Notes: generated by a model from the sequence alone, not told the origin. Counted from the stretch's first letter, positions 8,059 through 15,683 are shown. The stretch: 53,728 nt of DNA from Arthrobacter sp. (GCA_023264815.1 JAHFUZ010000004.1:1-53728); one strand, 5' to 3'. Numbers and translations are program-made.

Positions 8059-9336
8059 ATGAGAAAACTTCTGACAATTGGTTTCGCGGCGGCAATGATG
8101 GCGTTCGGCGGAATCACCGCGGCAACACCGGTCACCGCGTCTCCCCAGGAATCACACGTGGCGGGGCAAATCCTGGTCAAGTTCCGCGATGACCGCGCGG
8201 CAGCAGGCGTCCTGCGCCTCCACGGGCTCAGCGACGGGCCTGCCATCGGCAGCACCGGCGCCCGGCTGATTAAGGTTCCGGCCGGCAAGGAGCTTCAGGT
8301 CATCAGCGCACTCAGCCGGAATCCCGCCGTCGAATACGCCGAACCGGATGAGGTGGCCACTGCCGCCACGGATGACACATACTTCGACCGGCAGTACGCC
8401 CTCTTCAATGTGGGCCAGTCGTTCACGAGCACCGGCGAGGCAGTGAAGGTGGCCGGGGGCGCCCCGGACGCCGATGTGGATGCCGTCGAAGCGTGGGCCG
8501 TCACCAGGGGCGGCGGCACCCCGGTGGCCATCATCGATTCCGGGGTAGCGATCAACCACGAGGACATCTCGCAGAAGGTGGCTGCCCGGGCCAACTTCAG
8601 CGACAAGGTAATCCGCCCCGGCCATCCAGAGGACTACGACGCTTACGGCCATGGCACCCACGTGGCCGGCATCGTGGCCGCCGAGCATAACTCCGTGGGC
8701 GTCGCCGGTGTGTGCCCGGACTGCACCATCCTGGACGCCAAAGTGCTCAACGACGCGGGGACCGGTTCCTCCTCAGGCATCGCCAACGGCATCAACTGGG
8801 CCGTCACCAGCGGCGCCAAGGTCATCAACATGAGCCTGGGCCAGCGCGTGTCCAACCGGACGCTCGAAGCAGCCGTCAACAACGCCTGGAACGCGGGTGT
8901 GGTCATCGTGGCCGCGGCCGGGAACGGCGGCACCCAGGCCAAGATCTATCCAGGCGCCTATCCCAACGTCATAGCGGTAGCCGCGACGGACAACTGGGAT
9001 AAGAAAGCCTCCTTCTCAACCTACGGAAAATGGGTGGACGTCGCGGCGCCTGGCGTCAGCGTGTACTCCACCTTTCCCTTCTATCCCACCGTCCTGAGCG
9101 AACAGAACAACCGCGCGCTTGGATACGACATCGCCAGCGGGACGTCCATGGCTTCTCCGATCGTGGCCGCTGCTGCCGCTCTGTCCTGGAGTTCGCACGG
9201 GGAAGCCACCAACGCGGACGTCCGGGAAAGTATCGAGGCAACCGCTGATGACATTGGCAACAACGGCACCTTCTGGGCCCACGGCCGGGTGAACGCGTAC
9301 GGCGCCGTCACGTGGGTTGCTGCAAAAGGGGCGTAG
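8059..9336 (+). CDS. Secreted S8 subtilisin-like serine protease, paralogue 2
   Basis: A 425-residue protease, a close paralogue of 4684-5922 along its full length (signal peptide, I9-like propeptide, catalytic domain). The catalytic set is Asp in AIIDSGVAINHED, His in YGHGTHVAGI, Asn in AAAGNGGT and Ser in the canonical SGTSMASPIVAA. ATG 8059 is the start: the 12 bases before it (ATGGCCCT...) are conserved with the other copy, but here the upstream ATG at 8051 runs into a stop after three codons, which argues that the second ATG is the true start in both. The conserved leader suggests the duplication included the 5' region. The two copies are separated by a PhoD gene, so this is not a simple tandem pair. 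Confidence 0.9.
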   Translation: MRKLLTIGFAAAMMAFGGITAATPVTASPQESHVAGQILVKFRDDRAAAGVLRLHGLSDGPAIGSTGARLIKVPAGKELQVISALSRNPAVEYAEPDEVATAATDDTYFDRQYALFNVGQSFTSTGEAVKVAGGAPDADVDAVEAWAVTRGGGTPVAIIDSGVAINHEDISQKVAARANFSDKVIRPGHPEDYDAYGHGTHVAGIVAAEHNSVGVAGVCPDCTILDAKVLNDAGTGSSSGIANGINWAVTSGAKVINMSLGQRVSNRTLEAAVNNAWNAGVVIVAAAGNGGTQAKIYPGAYPNVIAVAATDNWDKKASFSTYGKWVDVAAPGVSVYSTFPFYPTVLSEQNNRALGYDIASGTSMASPIVAAAAALSWSSHGEATNADVRESIEATADDIGNNGTFWAHGRVNAYGAVTWVAAKGA

Positions 9337-9420
9337 TTGAGGGGCATGGGCTAGGCAGCGTCGCCGGAGTCGCGATGCCGCACCCGGAGGACCGTGCGCC
9401 AAGGCTCCGGGCCGGCAGGC

Positions 9421-10728
9421 TCAAGCCCCGCCGTGGACCTCGTACCGGGCCTTGCCGCTGTGCTTCGCCCGGTACATGGCCGAGTCCGCGTGGCGCAGCA
9501 GTTCCGTGATGTCTGCGGTGTCCGCGGTGCGCTGCGCGACGCCCATGCTGAGGGAGACACGCACCTGCCGCCCGCCAATCACAAAAGGCTCGCTGAGTGA
9601 CTGGTAAATCCGCTCGGCGACGGGCCCCGTCGCCGGAGTGCCGTCGTCGTGATCTGAAACCACGACGGCGAACTCGTCACCTCCCAGCCGGGCCACCAGG
9701 TCCTGGCTCCGGACGCTGGCCCGCAGCCGGTGCGCCAATTGGACCAGCAGCGCGTCGCCGCCCTCGTGGCCGAAGGAGTCGTTGACATGTTTGAAGTCGT
9801 CGATGTCGATGAACAGCACGCCCTCGTGGCGGCTGCGGATGCCGCTGCCCGGTTCAAATGATGCGGCCAGCCGCTCGGCCAGTGCGGCGCGGTTGCCCAG
9901 CCCGGTGAGCTCATCATGCGTGGCCCGGTACGTGAGCGTGGTGTGGCTGTCCTCGAGTGCCGCGGCCATCCCGTTGAACGCCACCGCCACTTCGCCCAGC
10001 TCATCGCGCCGTGCGATGCCCAGGCGGTGGCCGTAGTCGCCGTCCTGCATTTTCAGGACCCCCTTGCGCAGGCTGTTGAGGGGGCGCTTCAGGTCCTTGA
10101 CCATCCTGCGGCGGAAGTACAGGGTGGCGCCGATGGCCACCAGGAAGAGTGCCACCCTGCCCACCACGAGGAGGTTTTCCATGGCGCGGGTGTCCACCAG
10201 GCCCCGCTCCAGTGCCCGGAGCGACGACTCCTGGACGGCGGCGAGCCGGGTCCGCACGGTGGAGCTGGCGGCCGCGAACGCGGGGGCATCGGCCACATGG
10301 TTGCCGGTCCGGGCTAGTGCGGCCTCGCCCCAGAGGCCGGCCTTTTCCAGCCCGGCCCGCCAGTCCTGCTCCGCCTTGGCGAGGGCTTCCGGCCGGCCCC
10401 CGTCCACGGCCTTCACTGCCGCAGCCTCCGCGAAGAGCCGTTCAATGTCCTGCTGCCCCTGAACGAATGCCTGCCTGTTCACCGGCGCGGTGGCGAGCAG
10501 TTGGTGGCCCAGCTGCTCGTGCGTCTCAAGGGCTTCCGTGAGTGCAGCGACACTTGTGTATTCGGCCTGGAGCCGGCTGGCGGCGAGCTCCATCTCGTTC
10601 ACTACAAACCGGACACCCACGATGGTGACGGCCGCGCCCACCAGCAGGGCCAGCAGCATCAGGGTGAAGGCCCGGGACCATTCGCGCTGGAGGCTGTACG
10701 AGCGCGGCGCAGCGGGGTCGGTATTCAT
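9421..10728 (-). CDS. Membrane-bound diguanylate cyclase (HAMP-GGDEF)
   Basis: A 435-residue protein likely to make c-di-GMP. The order is: a transmembrane helix (AFTLMLLALLVGAAVTIVGV), an extracytoplasmic helical sensor of about 150 residues, a second transmembrane helix (LLVVGRVALFLVAIGATLYF), a HAMP linker (LKRPLNSLRKGVLKMQDGDY) and a GGDEF domain. The active site is intact (RLGGDEFAVVV), as are DELTGLGNR and FIDIDDFKHVNDSFGH. An RSQD five residues before GGDEF is an RxxD inhibitory site, so product feedback is expected. The sensor domain resembles CHASE3/four-helix-bundle inputs, ligand unknown. The upstream spacer contains a 32-nt-period repeat. Confidence 0.92.
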   Translation of the reverse strand: MNTDPAAPRSYSLQREWSRAFTLMLLALLVGAAVTIVGVRFVVNEMELAASRLQAEYTSVAALTEALETHEQLGHQLLATAPVNRQAFVQGQQDIERLFAEAAAVKAVDGGRPEALAKAEQDWRAGLEKAGLWGEAALARTGNHVADAPAFAAASSTVRTRLAAVQESSLRALERGLVDTRAMENLLVVGRVALFLVAIGATLYFRRRMVKDLKRPLNSLRKGVLKMQDGDYGHRLGIARRDELGEVAVAFNGMAAALEDSHTTLTYRATHDELTGLGNRAALAERLAASFEPGSGIRSRHEGVLFIDIDDFKHVNDSFGHEGGDALLVQLAHRLRASVRSQDLVARLGGDEFAVVVSDHDDGTPATGPVAERIYQSLSEPFVIGGRQVRVSLSMGVAQRTADTADITELLRHADSAMYRAKHSGKARYEVHGGA

Positions 10729-10800
10729 GGGCGTCCTCGGAGCGGAGGGATATTATGCCTAAGTTACACGGCGCGCCCCCCGATCCCCGTCAATCCCACC

Positions 10801-10862
10801 GGACGCTCTCTCACTTAATGCGGGTTTTTCCCGGACCTTCTCTCACTAAATGCGGTTTTGCC
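10801..10862. repeat. Two-unit tandem repeat, 32-nt period (locus 2)
   Basis: CTCTCACTTAATGCGGGTTT (from 10808) and CTCTCACTAAATGCGGTTTT (from 10840) are near-identical cores exactly 32 nt apart. The first unit also matches 2167-2193 in about 23 of 27 bases. The element lies about 70-130 nt upstream of the diguanylate cyclase start and contributes the stop codon of a possible membrane-protein fragment on the minus strand. Confidence 0.65.
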
Positions 10863-10950
10863 GGAGGAAGATCGCCACAAATGCTGCCGTTGCCAGGCAG
10901 AGTGCTGCGTTGATTCCGACGGCGGGCAGCACCGCCGTCAGTTTCCAATC
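10846..10950 (-). pseudogene. Possible remnant: last transmembrane helix of a membrane protein
   Basis: On the minus strand this stretch encodes LPAVGINAALCLATAAFVAI followed by FLRQNR, which looks like a terminal transmembrane helix with a basic inside end. Its stop codon lies in the 32-nt repeat unit. There is no upstream membrane domain in the same frame, so at most this is a 3' scar. The 562-nt stretch between the diguanylate cyclase and the lipase holds only this, the repeat and two palindromes. Confidence 0.3.
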
Positions 10951-11019
10951 AGTGGATGGAGGGGGACTTCCGCACCTCACCTTCCCGAAGCCGGCCAGGC
11001 GCGCGGTCTGAGGCCAGGA

Positions 11020-11033
11020 TGCACATTTGTGCA
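11020..11033. promoter_or_regulatory. Palindrome TGCAC-N4-GTGCA, distal copy upstream of lipase
   Basis: TGCACATTTGTGCA is a perfect 14-nt palindrome-like inverted repeat (TGCACA-TT-TGTGCA). It shares the core TGCAC-N4-GTGCA with 11155-11170, 135 nt downstream. Two copies upstream of one gene suggest a dimeric regulator; which family is unknown. Confidence 0.5.
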
Positions 11034-11154
11034 ATGCTCCCCGGCCGCCTTTTCAGGCGCTCGCCCCAAGTTAAAAGCCTACTGACCAGTAACAACTGAT
11101 CTCAAAGAGCCTGTTTGCCCGGCGAGGGTTATGTCTTGCGCGGGAGGCACTGCT

Positions 11155-11170
11155 GTGCACGTTCGTGCAC
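11155..11170. promoter_or_regulatory. Palindrome TGCAC-N4-GTGCA, proximal copy upstream of lipase
   Basis: GTGCACGTTCGTGCAC has perfect 7-bp arms around TT and shares the TGCAC-N4-GTGCA core with the site at 11020. It lies about 120 nt before the lipase start, a normal position for an operator or activator site. Confidence 0.55.
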
Positions 11171-11290
11171 CTTTGCTGCGAAACGGGGCCGGGCCTGCCT
11201 AGCGTAGAAAGCCCCGGCCCGGGTGCGGTGGACGCAGTGTCCTCCTAAGCTCCGGCCGGACTACGCACAGACACGAACAAAGAGGTTTCC

Positions 11291-12133
11291 ATGTCACTGC
11301 TTACCCGGGCCCTGTCCATTGCTGCCGCTACGGTCCTTGCCGGTTCCCTGGCTGTGGCTCCCGCCCAGGCCGTTGAGGTCTCCCCGCCGGGAGCCAATGA
11401 CTGGTCCTGCAAACCGAGCGCCGAGCACCCTTATCCGGTGATCCTGGTGCCGGGGACGTTCGAAAGCATGGCCAAGAACTGGTCCACCCTGTCGCCGTAC
11501 CTCAAGAGCAAGGGATACTGCGTCTTCGCGCTCAACTACGGTGAGACCAATGGAGTCTATGCCACCGCCCCGGTGGCAGAATCCGCGAAAGAACTGGCAC
11601 CGTTCGTGGAAGCAGTCCGTGCCGCCACCGGCGCCAAGCAGGTGGACCTGGTGGGCCACAGCCAGGGCGGCATGATGCCCCGGTACTACATGGGCTTCCT
11701 TGGCGGGGCTAAGTTTGTCCGCCAGCTCGTTGGCATTGCCCCGTCCAACCATGGAACTGAAGGCCTGATCGTTCCGCCGCCAGGGGCCGTTTCCGATCCC
11801 GACTTCAACGCCCTTGGCTGTGCCGCGTGTGCGGACCAGCAATCCGGCTCCGCCTTCATGCAGGAACTGAACTCCATTGGGGATACTGTTGCGGGGCCGT
11901 CCTACACCGTAATTTCCACGGTTTACGACGAAGTGGTCATTCCCTACAACAGCCAGTTCCTGGACGGTCCGGCCCGGCAGGTCACCAACATCACCATCCA
12001 GGACAAGTGCCCGGCCGACGCCTTCGAACACGACCAGTTGCCCAACGATCCTGTGGTGCACCAGATCGTGGCCCATGCGCTGGGCACCAGGTCCGGCCCG
12101 GCCGAGGCGGCATACCAGCCGTCCTGCATCTGA
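11291..12133 (+). CDS. Secreted triacylglycerol lipase/esterase (alpha/beta hydrolase, lipase class 2 type)
   Basis: A 280-residue secreted lipase. A signal peptide ending near APAQAVE precedes an alpha/beta-hydrolase core that opens with HPYPVILVPGTFESMAKNW (oxyanion region). The nucleophile elbow is VDLVGHSQGGMM; the acid is probably the Asp of STVYDEVVIPY and the base the His of PNDPVVHQIVAHAL. Cysteines (CKP, GYCVF, GCAAC, DKC, PSCI) suggest disulfides in an exported enzyme. This matches the actinobacterial extracellular lipase group. AGAGG lies 5 nt upstream of ATG. Two TGCAC-N4-GTGCA palindromes lie in the promoter region. The gene converges on the second hemerythrin-like gene with 8 nt between the stops. 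Confidence 0.88.
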   Translation: MSLLTRALSIAAATVLAGSLAVAPAQAVEVSPPGANDWSCKPSAEHPYPVILVPGTFESMAKNWSTLSPYLKSKGYCVFALNYGETNGVYATAPVAESAKELAPFVEAVRAATGAKQVDLVGHSQGGMMPRYYMGFLGGAKFVRQLVGIAPSNHGTEGLIVPPPGAVSDPDFNALGCAACADQQSGSAFMQELNSIGDTVAGPSYTVISTVYDEVVIPYNSQFLDGPARQVTNITIQDKCPADAFEHDQLPNDPVVHQIVAHALGTRSGPAEAAYQPSCI

Positions 12134-12141
12134 CACTCAGG

Positions 12142-12867
12142 CTATAGCGTTTCCGGAACCGGGCGCCCCGGAAACAGCGTCGAGTACTGCCGCCGGTACA
12201 TCCTCCGGCCCACCACGCGGTAGGCAACGCGGACCGGCGCAGGCATCTCCTTGAACAGTTCCTCCCGTTCGCCGGGCGGATTCGTGGCCAGCACCATCCC
12301 GAGGTAGCCCACCAGGAACCTCTTGCTGAACTGGCCCGTACCGTGCTCTGCGGCGGCAACAAGTTCCTTCTCAGTCATCACCTTGTCCACCGCAGGCATC
12401 ACCTCGGTGACCTCGCGGCGCAGGTGCACATTGAGGAGATCCGACAGCTTCCTGTACTTGTCGGCGAGCGTGTCGCGGTCTGTCACGTCGGCCGTCCCCA
12501 TCCAGCGGAGCCTGAGGGGTTCGATGTCGTCCAGCCGCAGGGCCACCTGCCGGTGCTGTTCGAGCATCTGCTCCACGTGCAATGCGCATGCCGGCGCACG
12601 TTCCGCGAGCTGCGGATACATCAGCAGGTCCTCGCCCTCGTGGTGGATGTGGAGGATCTTGTCGAAGTTTCCCAGCACTTCGCCCACGTAGGCTGCGCGT
12701 GCGGTGTCGCCCGGCCCGGCGGAGCGCACCAGTGCGGGCGCCTCGCCGTATGCCCAGAGGAACACCCGGTGGATCCGACGCATGGCTGCCGTCCCTTGGC
12801 ACAGGACGGGCCCCGGTGGCACAGGGGCCGCGGTCTCGCCGGGCTGGAGGGTGAAGAAATCGGTCAT
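12142..12867 (-). CDS. Hemerythrin-like (HHE) domain protein, paralogue 2
   Basis: A 241-residue paralogue of 2227-2955, similar from MTDFFT at the start to LFPGRPVPETL at the end. The putative iron ligands are retained: HRVFLWAYGE, HIHHEGEDLLMYPQL (here with an extra His, the more usual HHEGED form), HVEQMLEQHRQ and NVHLRREVTEVMP. Start 12867 has no strong ribosome-binding site, but the paralogue fixes the N-terminus. Function as for paralogue 1: a di-iron protein sensing or scavenging O2, NO or peroxide is a family-level inference. Both copies are on the same strand and are 9 kb apart. Confidence 0.8.
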   Translation of the reverse strand: MTDFFTLQPGETAAPVPPGPVLCQGTAAMRRIHRVFLWAYGEAPALVRSAGPGDTARAAYVGEVLGNFDKILHIHHEGEDLLMYPQLAERAPACALHVEQMLEQHRQVALRLDDIEPLRLRWMGTADVTDRDTLADKYRKLSDLLNVHLRREVTEVMPAVDKVMTEKELVAAAEHGTGQFSKRFLVGYLGMVLATNPPGEREELFKEMPAPVRVAYRVVGRRMYRRQYSTLFPGRPVPETL

Positions 12868-13079
12868 CGGAGGGCCCCTAACGGTCGTCGTGCGAGACCA
12901 GGACCTCTCCCCGGCAGCATCGTAACCGTTGGCTCATATGCCGCACAATGGCTCCGGATTTCGACGGCGGCGGCCGGCAGCTCCGAGGTGTATGGGCATC
13001 AGCGACAGAAGTCGGCGACCTGCCAGGCGAGGGGTGGGCAGTCATTTAGGGGAGCTGGACCCCTACCTCCAGGCCGGCC

Positions 13080-14033
13080 GAGCAGAAGGCGCGGATCATC
13101 ACGCTGCTGCGGCAGAGCGGCGGCGCCGTAGGGTTCATGGGCGACGGCGTGAACGATGCCCTTGCCCTGCACAAGGCGGACATCGGCATCTCCGTTGACA
13201 GTGCCACGGACGTGGCCAAGGACGCCGCCGACGTGGTGCTCCTGGACAAGGACCTTGGCGTCCTCGCCGAAGGTGTGCGCGAAGGCCGCCGAATCTTCGC
13301 CAACACCATCAAGTACGTGCTGATGGGCACCTCCAGCAACTTCGGCAACATGTTCAGCGCCGCCACGGCATCCGTGGTGCTGAGCTTCCTGCCCATGCTG
13401 CCGGGCCAGATCCTGCTCAACAACCTGCTCTACGACACCGGCCAGCTGGCCATCCCGGGGGACCGGGTGGACCAGGAACAGCTGCGGGCGCCCTCCCACT
13501 GGAACATTGCATTCATCCGCCGGTTCATGATGCTGTTCGGGCCCATCAGCTCGCTCTTCGACTTCGCGACCTTCGCCCTGACGTTGTTCGTCTTTGACTC
13601 GGTGCCGGGGGAGTTCCGGGCGGGATGGTTCATCGAATCAATCGCCACCCAGACGCTGATCATCTTTGCCATCCGGACCCGGCGGGTGCCGTTCCTCCGC
13701 AGCCGCCCGTCGGCTGGGCTGATCGGGGCATCACTGGGCGTGGTCACGCTGGGGATCTTCCTTCCGCTCTCGCCGCTGGCCGGGCTGCTGGGTTTCGACC
13801 CGCTTCCCGTTCCCTTCTTCCTGGCCTTGCTGGGCATGATTGTGGTTTACCTGGTCATGGTGGAGTTCGCCAAGCAATGGTTCTTCGCCCGCGATGCCCA
13901 GTCGCTGCCGGCCGGGCCTGTCACAGTCCGCCGCCGGCCCGAGCACCATCACATCGCCCGGCGCGCATTCCGCTTCAGCGCCCCGGTATCGGTGGCGGCC
14001 CGGCGGCACCGGGCCCGGCGGCGCAGACGCTGA
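13080..14033 (+). pseudogene. 5'-truncated Mg2+-transporting P-type ATPase (C-terminal part of MgtA/MgtB type)
   Basis: In frame from about 13080, EQKARIITLLRQSGG is followed by the hinge motif GFMGDGVNDALAL and the cation-transporting ATPase C-terminal domain with several membrane helices. HWNIAFIRRFMMLFGPISSL is a strong MgtA/MgtB-family signature. About 318 residues remain out of roughly 850-900. The actuator domain, the first four helices, the DKTGT phosphorylation site and most of the nucleotide domain are missing, so it cannot pump. ATG 13137 lies inside the hinge motif and has no good ribosome-binding site. Upstream only a possible ELDP (about 13052) recalls the family, in another frame. 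Read here as the product of a large 5' deletion. Confidence 0.85.
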
Positions 14034-14136
14034 TCGGATTCCGGTCCGGGCGATGGGTTCCGGCGGGTGCCCCGGCGGGCGTTGCACGGGGCTGGCCAGG
14101 AGTAGGCACGACGCCGTACTGCGGGGCAGCGACAAT

Positions 14137-14523
14137 CTAAGGGGAGCGGACGTTCAGGCCTGCCTCCACGGCGGCGGCCAGCAGATCGGCGTCGTATGCA
14201 ACGAGGACGTCGCACTGCAGACGGATGGCGGCGGCCAGGTGAATGGCGTCCGCGCTTCGTAGCCTGCCGGGCAGAGCCGCCGCGTACATCAGGTCCGAGC
14301 GGGCAACATCAACGAGATTGATGCCTGCCAGAACCGAATTCACGAGCTCTGCGGGAAACCCCCGGCGGTGAGCAGCACAGTGCAGTTCCGTATACACAAG
14401 CATCGAGGCCACTAAATGATGGCCTTGGGCTGTGGCGGCGGAGAGGTACTCAGCTGCGCTGACGGATTCTTTTTCCTCCACCACGAGTTTGAGGACAACA
14501 GAGGTGTCCAGATAAATGATCAC
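14137..14523 (-). CDS. vapC: PIN-domain ribonuclease toxin (VapC family)
   Basis: A 128-residue PIN-domain protein, expected to cleave RNA as a toxin. Acidic residues of the active site are in place: Asp in IIYLDTSVVLKL, Glu in LVYTELHCAA, Asp in RSADAIHLAAA and Asp in VLVAYDADLL. Its ATG overlaps the antitoxin stop by 4 nt (ATGA), so translation is coupled and the antitoxin is made first. The length and layout are normal for VapBC-type modules; the partner is of the Phd/YefM type rather than the AbrB type. Confidence 0.9.
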   Translation of the reverse strand: MIIYLDTSVVLKLVVEEKESVSAAEYLSAATAQGHHLVASMLVYTELHCAAHRRGFPAELVNSVLAGINLVDVARSDLMYAAALPGRLRSADAIHLAAAIRLQCDVLVAYDADLLAAAVEAGLNVRSP

Positions 14524-14786
14524 CGGTCTCCGCGGAGGTCGGCCAGGATTTCGGCGGTATCGGCCGTGGACGTGACGCGTGGCAGCACCAGGAAATCCAC
14601 CGGTCCGTCGGCGGCAGGCCGGACCTGCCCCGAACGCAGCAGCCGCTCAAAAGGTGATGCCGACGGGGGGATCAGCGTAGCGGCTACCTCGCCGTTGTTG
14701 GTGACGTCAATGGTTTCGCCGTTCTTGACGCGCTCCAGAATCTTGCTGCTCTGGTTGCGCAGTTCCCGGTGCGGAATTGTTGTCAT
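14520..14786 (-). CDS. Phd/YefM-family antitoxin
   Basis: An 88-residue antitoxin. The N-terminal half is a Phd/YefM DNA-binding domain (TTIPHRELRNQSSKILERVK, then GETIDVTNNGEVAATLIP); the C-terminal half (ERLLRSGQVRPAADGPVDFL onward) should wrap around the PIN toxin. A GGAGG 6 nt before ATG gives a clear start. Two copies of CGTAGCAA at a 9-nt interval overlap the leader (14796-14812) and are the likely site of autorepression by the antitoxin-toxin complex. Confidence 0.88.
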   Translation of the reverse strand: MTTIPHRELRNQSSKILERVKNGETIDVTNNGEVAATLIPPSASPFERLLRSGQVRPAADGPVDFLVLPRVTSTADTAEILADLRGDR

Positions 14787-14795
14787 CGTGGCCTC

Positions 14796-14812
14796 CGTAG
14801 CAATCGTAGCAA
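14796..14812. promoter_or_regulatory. Direct repeat CGTAGCAA x2, probable operator of the toxin-antitoxin operon
   Basis: CGTAGCAA occurs at 14796-14803 and 14805-14812, a 9-nt period, 10-26 nt upstream of the antitoxin start. Autoregulation by binding next to the start is the rule for Phd/YefM modules; here it is inferred from position only. Confidence 0.45.
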
Positions 14813-14822
14813 CAGAGGTTGG

Positions 14823-14844
14823 AATTCGATAGGCTCAACTACCG
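14823..14844 (+). repeat. Dispersed about 22-nt motif (degenerate copy)
   Basis: ATTCGATAGGCTCAACTACC is a diverged copy of the TTCGGCAGGCTCAACCACCG motif. It overlaps the stop of the alpha/beta hydrolase; another copy in the same orientation lies at 15662-15683, just before the start of that gene, so the two bracket it. Confidence 0.4.
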
Positions 14845-15641
14845 TCCCCGGTGATCGAGCTTGTTGCGATCCGGGGATTCGCCTGGCTTTCTGCCTGCTC
14901 CCAGTGCCGGCGGAGCATCGCGGCCAGCCGCTCCGGTTCCACCCGGTGTGGCGGATCAAAATGGTGGAGCTTGGGGAACACTTCCAGGTGGAAGTCCGGG
15001 AAGAAGACCCGCGACAGCCGGGTGGCAATATCGCCGAAGTCATCGGGATTGCTCAGTGCGCCAAGGGCGAAGAAGACCGGTTGGCTAAAGGCGGCCAAGC
15101 GTGCCCTCTCCAGGTCATAGGTCCTGAAGTCTCGCAGGAACGCTTTGATGCCGGCGGGCCGGTTGGCCATCCACGAAGGCAGGGGGTCCGGCGGTGGTGG
15201 AATGACGACGTCGGACTTCACTCCCAGCCTCGCGAAGGCTGGGAGGAACTGCTCGGGCGGGAGTGATTCCAGCTGGTCGTAATGCCTTCTGACCTCCGCG
15301 TAGGCGGGGCTCCAGTCCCAGGTGCCGGCCCATTCGGGCTCCAGCAGCGACAGGCTGAGCAACCGTTCAGGGTGTTTGGCGGCGAAGCCCAGGGCCGCCG
15401 CTCCGCCGGCTGAATAGCCCACCAAATGGAAGGTCTGCCATCCCCTGGCGTCGGCTTCGCGCAGGACGCCCTCAACCTCCGTGTCCAGGCTCCAGTCCAA
15501 CGGCAGTTCACCGCCGGCGTAGAGCTCGAGTTCCTTGGCGACCGCTTGGACATCAGGACCGAGGGCTGCGATGAGTTCGCCGTAGGCTGCCTGCGCGGGG
15601 AGGCCGGCCCCCGGTAAGAGAATGGCCCGAATCGGTCCCAT
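14835..15641 (-). CDS. Alpha/beta hydrolase
   Basis: A 268-residue cytoplasmic alpha/beta hydrolase. The N-terminal strand IRAILLPGAG supplies the oxyanion hole; the nucleophile elbow is LVGYSAGGAAALG; the catalytic His is probably in FPKLHHFDPPHR, and an acid lies in the FFALGALSNPDDFGD strand-loop. A cap domain rich in Trp and Pro (WAGTWDWSPAYAEV) is present. There is no signal peptide. The group covers esterases, haloperoxidase-like and C-C hydrolases, so the substrate is open. The gene is bracketed by two same-orientation copies of a dispersed 22-nt motif, which may mark an insertion. Confidence 0.75.
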   Translation of the reverse strand: MGPIRAILLPGAGLPAQAAYGELIAALGPDVQAVAKELELYAGGELPLDWSLDTEVEGVLREADARGWQTFHLVGYSAGGAAALGFAAKHPERLLSLSLLEPEWAGTWDWSPAYAEVRRHYDQLESLPPEQFLPAFARLGVKSDVVIPPPPDPLPSWMANRPAGIKAFLRDFRTYDLERARLAAFSQPVFFALGALSNPDDFGDIATRLSRVFFPDFHLEVFPKLHHFDPPHRVEPERLAAMLRRHWEQAESQANPRIATSSITGDGS

Positions 15642-15661
15642 GGGAAAACGCTACGCCTGGG

Positions 15662-15683
15662 ATTCGGCAGGCTCAACCATCCG
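15662..15683 (+). repeat. Dispersed about 22-nt motif
   Basis: ATTCGGCAGGCTCAACCATC is a close copy of the motif found at 27712, 33504 and 18047. It lies just upstream of the hydrolase start, in the spacer shared with the cold-shock leader. Confidence 0.5.

Noticed and set aside
12929..13198. An 89-codon plus-strand frame before the truncated Mg2+ ATPase
   Set aside because: Arg/His-rich with no similarity I recognise, and it overlaps the ATPase fragment in another frame; a shadow of GC-rich sequence.
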